The translations under genes were made by a program, and so were the position numbers. From positions 1 through 64,000 of the forward strand of contig JAYKKM010000114.1 in the NCBI GenBank assembly GCA_035772405.1: a stretch of 64,000 nucleotides of DNA, given 5' to 3'. Under the pieces are notes generated by a model. That model saw nothing but the letters and a program-made list of their open reading frames with translations. It was not told the DNA's origin and ran no database searches. This DNA comes from Chrysogorgia sp. JL179-B06 (taxonomy: Eukaryota > Cnidaria > Anthozoa > Scleralcyonacea > Chrysogorgiidae). Below, one piece after another: positions 57,201-64,000 of the stretch; the first letter of the stretch is position 1; the number at the start of each line of letters is the position of its first letter.

Positions 57201-59784
57201 TTGAGAAAGTTCTCTCTTGCTATCTTCTTTGCTGCTTCTCTTGCCGCTTGTTTCTTAAGGCATTTACGCTTTTTTGCAATAAGTCGTTTCCCTTTTTCCC
57301 CAAGTGGGTCATCAATACCAACCCATCCTTCAGGATCTGCATCGTCGTCAGACTCAGAAACTATCATTTGCTCTTCATTTTTCCGATTCATCTCTTCCGT
57401 TCTTTTTTTCTCCAGGTACAATTGCCTACTTTGCTTTATTAATTGCTCTTCATGATCATCTAGGTTAAGGAATGGCAATTGTGATGCAAAATCAAGAAGA
57501 AGTTGGTCCAATCCTTCCTCAGTTAGGCCAACAATTTCATTCTCAAGTGACTGCGTAAAAGCAAGCCAGTTAAACCTGTTTGCTTTCAGTAACTCTAACA
57601 GTTGTTGGGTATTCATCAAAACATAATCTTCGGTGGCTGATGTTTGCTTACTGGTTGGAAAATTAGTTTCATGGTCTTGTTGGTTGTTATCATGTAAATC
57701 TTGGCTTGGCAAACTTTGCTTTATATCAGTCCCAACATCAAACTTGTTGTATTCTTGACTAGCAAAGTTCTCCTCATTTTCACTGCTGTCACCTCCTGTA
57801 TCACTCTCTGATGTAGATTGCTCACTTTCTGTGTCTGAATCTGAGACTTCAACACCAAGAGAGAGCAGAACAGCCTTTTCTTTTATGCTTGCAAGTCTGT
57901 AAACAGATTCCCTAATTTCTTCTTGTTTCTTCAAAGCTGATTCGACCTTAACTTTCCTTGTACCACTGCTCTCAAATCCAAATTGCTTTCTGAGACTTCT
58001 TTTAGTGAAATTAGTTGCCTCAGCTATGACATAGCGTAAACGTTCTCGTTCAGGGTCAGAGTTACAAGACTTCATAAGTAGCGAAACACTAGCTTTGTCA
58101 AGAGCGCTTGCGGGTGATTTCCTTTCATATATCCGTGTAATAATGCTTTTCATCAGAGAATAGTTGCTATTCTTATCTACCAAGAAATTGACGTTTTGCT
58201 TTGGCCCAACTTGTATTGCAATGCAGGCAAGAGGCATTCTAAGAAATTTTCTTTTTGCATGTGCTGAAGAATAGTTTTTTATTGCTGTTGATTGAAATAC
58301 TGTGGTTTTCTCTGAGGGTGAATGTATCAACTTCTGGTACTCTTGGCATGGTTGTTTGTGCTCCATACTGCAGTAAAAAGCTGATTTTAACTTCCAAAAC
58401 CCATATTTGTTTACAGTATCAGCTACATGAATCATTGCCGCACAAGATTTGCAATCTTTATGTTCAGTTTCGCAGATATGTCTCCGGACTTCAACATACT
58501 GTGAAATGTTCATTCCTTCATAACATGAAATTGCTAGTTGACTAGTCTCACTAACATAATTTGACAGTTTCTTCCTGCTTTCTTCCAACTTATGAATTCT
58601 TATCAAATACCCTCCTTCAAGAGAGTCATCACTGCAGAAGGAGGGCTGCTTCAAAAATCCATATCAGAGGTCTCACTCTCAGGGCCTTCTTGACAAACAG
58701 AGGTTTCAGGGACTTCTTGACTTTGACTTGATGGCAATGGAATGGCTGTTTCGGTAACATGTTCCTCTTCACGTTCTACATTCAAGCTCAGGGTAGTTGT
58801 TATTATTCCTTTGTCTGTGACTAAACTTGCTTGGGTGACGGTTTTACTGGTTTCGTCGCATTCCATGGATGCCTTTGCTGTAACATGTGTTTCTTCACTG
58901 ATTGCGTCACTAAGAATATAATTTTTACTGGTAGTTGTTGTCGCCTCTGCTGTCACAACATCTGAGCTAGCACTGTATGTACTTTCATTTTTTTCAATAC
59001 TAAATGCACTTCTGATGTCAACTGTCGACTCTTTGCCTTGTTTACTTGTGGTAGTTGTCGACGTTGATGTAGTCGCTGCTGATGATTTAAATTTTTTCCC
59101 CTTATTTGTAGATGTTGCCGATGACTTTCTCTTCTCGTACCACTCAGATTTCTTCTCTTTTCTTCCAAGCAGCAAAACTTCTCTTTCCAGTTGGCCTTTC
59201 TGTGACAACAACTTAGAAATATCACTACTTAAAATCTCGCATGTTTTCCACTCTTTCACGGAGGCACACTTATCGCGTCTTGATATTTTAAAGGAGATTG
59301 TTTTCTTAATCTCGGATATTTTCTCATTTAGCTCTTTCAATCTCATTGCTCTTTCTTCCTTGAACGTTTTGTTCTTCTTCAATGGTGCGGATTCTTTTGA
59401 TGGGTTATCAGCTAATTTGGACCTGGAAAACCCTTTCTTGAAATTGTATGAATCCCTGACTATTTTCTGTGCCTGAGCCATAAGTTCATTTCTGTTAACT
59501 AAAATGACAGGGTCTACCTTTGCTATGTTATAGGCTGCTTCGTTGACTGCTTTCTGATACTCTGTCAGATTTAAAGCATCATCTTTGTTTTTTCCATAAA
59601 TTCTTGATTTGAACTGCAAATCGTTGTCTTCCTCCATGTGATCCATAACCTTTAAATGCAAAAAGAATGTTTAAATTATAACTTAAACCTATCCCCCAAG
59701 TCAAGTGTTTAAAAATTTCTACTGGGGCCAAAAATGTTTATTATATGGCCAATGTAAGTTGATTTTGTTTAGCACAAGGAAGAC

Positions 59785-60020
59785 ACCTGTTAGGGCACTA
59801 GCTCAGTATCATCGATAGTTAAGCCCGGGCAGACAAGGTTAGTACTTGGATGGTGGGTGACTATCTGAGAATAACCCCATTCTCGAGCTTGGTCTCTCCT
59901 GTGCTTTGAGGGTTTTCCCTGGGTTCACCGGTTTTCCACACCCACACCCCCCCCCCCCCCACAAGAAAAATCCAGCCAGTGTTAACCATGGAATGCTTCT
60001 AACATGAGCCCCTTAGTGGC
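59785..60020 (+). mobile_element. 5S-rRNA-like SINE
   Basis: AGTTAAGCCCGGGCAGACAA followed by GGTTAGTACTTGGATGG and TGACTATCTGAGAATA matches the conserved 3' half of 5S rRNA, including the internal-promoter boxes (AGTTAAGC; GTACTTGGATGG). Downstream comes GGGTTTTCCCTGGGTTCACC and GGTTTTCC, a SINE-body style, and a poly-C run. The 5S part is degraded by small indels, so it is not a functional 5S gene. It lies in an intron of the nested transposase gene. Confidence 0.65.
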
Positions 60021-60439
60021 TCAGACAAATGGGCAATCACTTCCTGCAGTTATCGACATAAAATATATTAAGTTTAAGATTATAGTTTAGAAATTTATAA
60101 AATACTCTTTCTGTTAGAGTGCCACGGTTTTCTCTTGCAATATTTAGTCGCCGTTTTCCATGTAAATTCTAATGCAAATTTTTGTACAAATTTACAATTG
60201 TAATGACTGTGAAGTGCCAATGTTTTTTATTCATATTTCAACAAAAAGATTATACTCACATCAACCTCTAGAGGTTCTGTTAGTTTCATATTTCCATCTT
60301 TGAAACATATTCTTCTTTGTACCTTCTTAACACCAGGATTACTGGGCTAAAAAATACAGAATATGCTTTAATACTTGGATATCAATTTACTACAATAATT
60401 GATTTGAAACCATAAATATTTCATTATACATTAACTCTC

Positions 60440-60575
60440 TCTCTCTCATATATAATATATATATACAGTATATATACGGTATATATATATATAAATATAA
60501 ATTTATGCAGTGTGGTATCTTTGACTGTGATGAGTATATATAAATAAATATATATATATATATATATAATTTACA
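60440..60575. repeat. TA-rich and CT microsatellites
   Basis: (CT)n followed by (TA)n-type simple repeats, in an intron of the nested transposase gene. Confidence 0.85.
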
Positions 60576-61910
60576 TATAAAATTTGCAAATAAATTGTGT
60601 GGACATGCAGACATTAAAAAATGAAATTATATATGCTTACATTTTTAAATATCATTAAAATACATATGAACTTTTCATACCGGTTTTAAACTTGGTTCAG
60701 TGTCTGGACACTTGACGGCTTCTTTGGACACAACAACTACATGCAGTTTATCTCCATTTGATAACTCTCCATAGTCATCAACATCAACTAACTCCCCAAA
60801 CTGTGCATCATACTTTTGAAGAAGAAAGGTTGTTGAATCAAACCCAAATAACTGTTTTACTGCCTTCTTCAAATCATGGAGAGATGTTGTCGAAATAATT
60901 TTTTTACTGTCTTGATACTGAAGCAGAACCTGGTGAAATAGATGACAAAGTAAGCTTACAGTTTTGCCTTTGGGGTTTTATAGCGTTTAAACTAATATTG
61001 TCTTTATTTAAAAACACACGCACACGCTTGACTACCCAAGTGAATCCGAAGAAAATATGAGGAAAAAGAAACAAAAGGATTTATCTTGCAAAACAAATAC
61101 ATACAAACTATTATGTGCATCGCATAATAAAACAATTACAGAAGCAGATGGCATGGATATAATGAAGATTCTTACCTTCTTTTGTTCGGCGTTAATAGAT
61201 TCCGCTTCAGCCATTTTGTGGCGCCTTCATGCTAGGATGTCAACAATCCCCACCATACCCCCTCTACGGGAATACTCTGTTGTCAATAGCCCGCGTATGC
61301 CCGCACTCCCCCCGTTGGGGGAAGACATTGATAGGTGCATTATTTGTCGCTAAAGTTGCGAGTACGCGCGCGTAACGAGTCGGAACGCGTGGAATTTTCA
61401 CTCGTTACTCCCGAGTGGAGGGTACCTTACTCGCAAGCGGTACTCACCCCGAATTCGGTTAAAAAACTCGGCCTGCGGCCTCGTTTTTCAACCTACTTCT
61501 CGGTGACTGGATATCGGATGAAACACTCTTTCTCGTGTTTGATCTATTACTTACAAAGCTAAAGAATATTTAGCAAAAAGTTCACACTAGAATGAATCTG
61601 TGATTGATGAAGGAGTCTAAGACAAATCCTACCTCGTCTTCACGTAAACTAGCAAGGACGTCTTCTCTGACACCAGCTTTGACCAAGCAGTTGATCAGTT
61701 CTTCTGACATTAGCTAAAGTAAGATATATATTGGGTTATATACATGTATAATCAGTATATATAATCGTCGAAGAGTGAATACAACGATCGATTGATTTCC
61801 GTCGTGGCCAATGATGCTACATATACTTAGCTATTTTGTATTGATAACTAAGGAAAAGTTTGAAAGCAGTCAGGCGAGATAATGAAGATAGCGTCAAAGA
61901 AGTAATACCT

Positions 61911-62055
61911 CGATAGTCTCCTGCATCAAATATATCCTTTGTTGTGCTGCTCAGGGAAAAACTGTTGAATAATTCACAACGAATGTCAACGATCGGTTCT
62001 TTGAATGTTCGTCCAATGGTGACCAAGGAGAAAGGACTCGATTTCAATGTTGCCA
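61911..62055 (-). CDS. Small N-terminal exon, unknown
   Basis: ATG at 62055 opens MATLKSSPFSLVTIGRTFKE and PIVDIRCELFNSFSLSSTTK, ending DIFDAGDY next to a GTATTA that could be a donor (about 61911). It lies directly upstream of the SAM exon on the same strand and may be its 5' exon, although the simple join is not in phase. Otherwise unassigned. Confidence 0.4.
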
Positions 62056-62282
62056 TGCAAAATCGCATGCTGCACATTCACGTGACGTATAACTTTGTGA
62101 TTGGCTGATATATTTATTTTCCCTGACGTAGCTCTGATCTAGTGACGTACCGCTGACGTAAATACCTGATTACCAGGGCCCTTACATGGTGGTGTAATGA
62201 ATCTTGCAAAAATGAAAGTAAAACATATTTTTAAATAAAAAAAATATGAGTTGAAATTGTTTAGTTATATTGTGTGTGTGTT
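62056..62282. promoter_or_regulatory. Putative bidirectional promoter
   Basis: A 227-bp gap between a minus-strand start (62055) and a plus-strand start (62283). It contains several TGACGTA/TGACGTAG boxes (about 62092, 62122, 62141 and 62153) resembling CRE/ATF sites. Inferred from divergent starts only. Confidence 0.4.
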
Positions 62283-63149
62283 ATGGCTTATCGCTGTAGT
62301 ATGTGCGTTGGTTTCATGGCAGTGTCTTTAAGACTGCTTTTAAGCCATATGCGAAGAAACCATGCTAGTGATGCTAACTTTCATGTGCTCTGTGGGTTGG
62401 ATGACTGTTCTCGAACATACAAGCGATTCGTGTCATTCCGCAACCATTTGATTAGAAAACATAGCTTTGAACTCAGGGATGAAGAGGCAGAAGAGCAACA
62501 GGATAACTATATGAACGGCTTAAATGAAGATGATGGTCAGCCTGGTGAAAATGGCTGTGGTTTGCCAGAAGGGAATATAATAAACGACCAAGACCCTCAA
62601 GAATCTAAGCAACGCCATAAAGGCACAACGTGAACACATTACCTACCAAACCCTTGTTTATGAGTACGTGTTTTTAAAATTGCCACAAACAATGTGTTTT
62701 TTAAGTGTGCCACACATTAATTTGTGTTTATTTCAATTATTTTCTTTGATATTGTGTAGCTGGCTCAATAGTAATCTCCATCATCTCCATCAATTTGTAA
62801 TTGCAGGACAAAGTGGGTTACTTTACATGGGATGAAATATATAGTTGGTGCCATAATTCATATTGGACAAAGTGAAGATGAATTGCCATTATTTTGGTTG
62901 ATTGAAAAGATTGTTGTCGTAAACAGATCAATTCGAGATATAATGTTTCTCGTTACACAGAAGACCACTGTTCAATTTAGCCAGCATTTGCAGTCTTATG
63001 AAGTGACCACTCCCAATATTCCAGAGAGAAAAATGGTTTCTCATTCTGACTTTTCATGTGCTTTGCCTCTCAATCAGTGTAAGGCATTTGGCTTGAATAA
63101 TACACGCAGCAGATATATCTGTCATAGATACGATTTAGAATTTGATTAA
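62283..63149 (+). pseudogene. C2H2 zinc-finger protein with element-type C terminus, transposase core missing
   Basis: ATG at 62283 (MAYRCSMCVGFMAVSLRLLL) opens a 117-codon exon with two zinc-finger-like motifs, C-x2-C...H-x4-H and C-x4-C...H-x4-H (CGLDDCSRTYKRFVSFRNHL), then an acidic tail and TGA at 62631-62633. A second block at about 62820-63149 reads KWVTLHGMKYIVGAIIHIGQ, EDELPLFWLIEKIVVVN and HSDFSCALPLNQCK. In the proteins I recall with this start and this end, several hundred residues of RNase H-like transposase lie between. Here only about 190 bp separates them, so an internal deletion is likely. As the gene nearest the CACTG end, it is the best candidate for the outer element's former transposase. 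Confidence 0.5.
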
Positions 63150-63456
63150 AAATGCTTGAGTATGAAAGATGTTAGGTAATAACATGTAAGATAATATATT
63201 TATATATACACCTGTATGAAGTGGTTAAACCTGTACACCTAGAGACAGTCTATGTTAAGAAAGAGAGAGCTTATTATCATATGCCAACTGCTACCTTAGT
63301 TTTTGTTCATATTGATTCTGTCTCTGTAATTGTATAAGTATTAGTAAATATTATATTACCAATTATATTTATAATCCTCATGGATTACCATTTATGAGCA
63401 GCCTTTACTTTTAAATTTCCTATGACAAAATTTTTTACAGAAATATGTACTCCTTT

Positions 63457-63742
63457 TTAACTCTTGCTGGAGTTAAAGATAATCCTATAGTTAAAATGTT
63501 GGAGTTGAAATAACTCACATATTTTAACTCTGTTAGGGATTTTACTCCTCTTATTTAACTCCTATGGGAGTTAAAACTACTCCTTGAGTTAAAATATTGG
63601 AGTTGTAATCACTCTCCTATAAGATACTTATATATACTATAAGAGTTAAAATAACTCTCAGTGGAGTTAATATAACTCCGATTTTGGAGTGGAAATAACT
63701 CTCAAATTTTAACTCCCCAAAAAGGAGTGATTTTAACTCCTT
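63457..63742. repeat. Right subterminal GGAGTTA/TAACTCC array
   Basis: Around 18-20 copies of GGAGTT(A/G) or the inverse in 286 bp, in both orientations, mirroring the left array at 47821-48010. Confidence 0.85.
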
Positions 63743-63755
63743 CAGATTAACAGTG

Positions 63756-64000
63756 CAACATTATGCCAACTATGTTTATGGATAACATTTCACTGCTATG
63801 ATTATGCTGTGATTATCGGAACGAACAAAAAATACTAATAAGAGAGTTATTGGCTCAAAATGATGAAAATAAATGAAATAAACGATGATGAACAAACATC
63901 ATAAAAGTAAATTTTAGTATCCAGACAAGAAAGAAACAATAGAAAATAATGCTAGTCCGGCGTTTTGACAACGTTAAAGGAAGCGAAGTCTGAAGACCAA
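63756..64000. other. Flank without recognisable feature
   Basis: Outside the right end of the 15.9-kb element. Nothing recognised. Confidence 0.35.

Larger units (their letters stand above)
54789..61214 (-). pseudogene. DDE-type transposase with ubiquitin/PB1-like N terminus and PHD finger
   Basis: Six exons, all phase 0: 61176-61214 (MAEAESINAEQKK), 60681-60929 (FLLQKYDAQFGELVDVDDYG and ELSNGDKLHVVVV, a ubiquitin/PB1-like fold), 60260-60346, about 55583-59649 (main body), 55236-55424 (MWLDHLQSVREHRKAGAKKA, Lys/Glu-rich) and 54789-54983 (PHD finger). The body has a Ser/Thr-rich region, Lys/Arg clusters, and candidate catalytic acids in FRLDTMFT, CVRVDSGGDE and HEEVQFWW, then Cys pairs CPHPLC and CTSCPTGKC. 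The total would be about 1,600 residues. Breaks: one T missing from a T run at 58653-58657 (the exon is 1 base short of phase), and TGA at 56390-56392 after QFWWTL, in frame with the continuing MERPTRMQF. In the PHD finger one zinc ligand reads Tyr (VMYDGCSDW). I know this protein type as repeated uncharacterised genes in cnidarians; the transposase call is inference from motifs and inverted ends. Confidence 0.65.
51858..61444. mobile_element. Nested 9.6-kb transposon with 33-bp identical inverted ends
   Basis: AGTACCGCTTGCGAGTAAGG continuing to 33 bp (51858-51890) is repeated exactly inverted at 61412-61444. A second inverted block (TGCACCTATCAATGTCTTCC, CCAACGGGGGGAGTGCGGGC, GGGCTATTGAC) lies at 54399-54460 and 61266-61340, so the full arms are long but the left one has been expanded by internal repeats and a LINE. 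It encodes a single minus-strand six-exon transposase gene whose start lies next to the right arm. Superfamily not assigned; no target duplication identified. Confidence 0.78.
48301..61710 (-). pseudogene. SAM-domain gene of the outer transposon, interrupted by a 10-kb nested element
   Basis: Exon 61633-61710 encodes MSEELINCLVKAGVREDVLA and SLREDE, then a GTAGGA donor; exon 51570-51692 continues in phase with LNTVELLEAMSDSLFKQCGI and KVGQIIRLRNGIRAH. Together they make a sterile-alpha-motif fold of about 60 residues. Later blocks: LKAEFSRIIDDASLIRKMTC (about 50158-50085, then TAA; the next frame continues as FQRLVKHKVLKLARKKN), FDFTAVEEIAAMMLLPSLLK (about 49225), EDESIDDLIAKAQVPELIAS (about 48580) and, in another frame, MQPAQALAILIACYYVYNIE with a stop at 48301-48303. 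The plan recalls SAMD3-like proteins repeated in fish and cnidarian genomes. The frame change near 48490 and the TAA near 50083 argue for a pseudogene. Role in the element unknown. Confidence 0.5.
47811..63755. mobile_element. 15.9-kb CACTA-like composite transposon
   Basis: Starts CACTGTTAATCTGAAGGAGT (47811) and ends with the exact inverse (63736-63755); identity extends to 22 bp. Just inside both ends lie arrays of GGAGTTA/TAACTCC boxes. CACTR ends with subterminal short repeats are the mark of CACTA (EnSpm, CMC) elements. Contents: a SAM-domain gene (-), a nested 9.6-kb transposon, a C2H2 gene (+) close to the right end, two LINE/SINE inserts and several MITEs. No matching 2-3-bp target duplication is seen (ATC left, CAA right), so the borders rest on the inverted ends and arrays. 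Confidence 0.7.

Noticed and set aside
57023..57455. Plus-strand ORFs of 120-139 codons
   Set aside because: Antisense shadows of the long minus-strand transposase exon.
58651..58657. Programmed ribosomal frameshift joining two ORFs
   Set aside because: A plain T run without a clear slippery heptamer or downstream structure, and the same gene also has a stop; pseudogene decay is simpler.
59785..59880. Functional 5S rRNA gene
   Set aside because: The 5' half is too divergent, box spacing is altered by indels, and SINE-type sequence follows instead of a T-run terminator.
1..64000. Bacterial or viral contamination
   Set aside because: Introns, LINE/SINE/MITE content and domain types are eukaryotic throughout, and no virus-like gene set was recognised.

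Overview
This is a transposon-dense animal genome window, most likely from a cnidarian and probably an anthozoan (inference). The grounds are AT-rich sequence, short coding exons between GT/AG introns, and protein families I associate with cnidarian accessory DNA: zinc-ribbon/HECT ligases, alpha-kinases, P2X7-C-like proteins, RNase H-fold integrases, Kolobok-like transposases and tyrosine recombinases. I see no intact host gene. Almost every long coding stretch belongs to a mobile element or its cargo, and nearly all carry a frameshift, stop or deletion that can be pointed to.

0-10.8 kb: a degraded LINE (endonuclease plus reverse transcriptase) ends at a TTAA, where a 7.4-kb Kolobok-like element begins (2019-9373; TTAA on both sides, about 40-bp inverted ends). 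Its transposase (+) converges on a P2X7-C-like zinc-binding gene (-); both are broken. A 20-bp minisatellite follows. 10.9-17 kb: a six-exon zinc-ribbon + UIM + HECT ubiquitin ligase pseudogene (+) converges on an integrase-core pseudogene (-). 17-23 kb: repeats, a LINE 3' scrap, a tyrosine-recombinase remnant and small inverted-repeat elements with 8-bp target duplications.

23-28.6 kb: a second Kolobok-like copy has lost its right half and its first catalytic Asp; a Ty3/gypsy-type fragment follows. 28.6-33.8 kb: a 5.2-kb element with about 170-bp inverted ends carries an alpha-kinase cargo gene (+) and a multi-exon integrase gene (-). A small hAT-like element sits in its left arm, while the right arm preserves the empty target site. 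34-47 kb: fragments (RecQ-like helicase, unknown element genes, LINE), two arrays of CATGCATGCA palindromes 3 kb apart, and several perfect or near-perfect hairpins.

47.8-63.8 kb: the most striking region. A 15.9-kb unit begins CACTGTTAATCTGAAGGAGT and ends in its exact inverse, with subterminal arrays of GGAGTTA/TAACTCC boxes at both ends, an organisation like CACTA (CMC) transposons. It carries a SAM-domain gene (-) and a C2H2 gene (+) that seems to have lost a transposase core. Nested in the first long intron of the SAM gene is a second 9.6-kb element with 33-bp identical ends. It encodes one six-exon protein: ubiquitin-like/PB1-like N terminus, a large DDE-type transposase body and a C-terminal PHD finger. 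That gene is disabled by one missing base, one TGA and one lost zinc ligand. A 5S-rRNA-like SINE sits in one of its introns, and a 5'-truncated LINE in its left arm.
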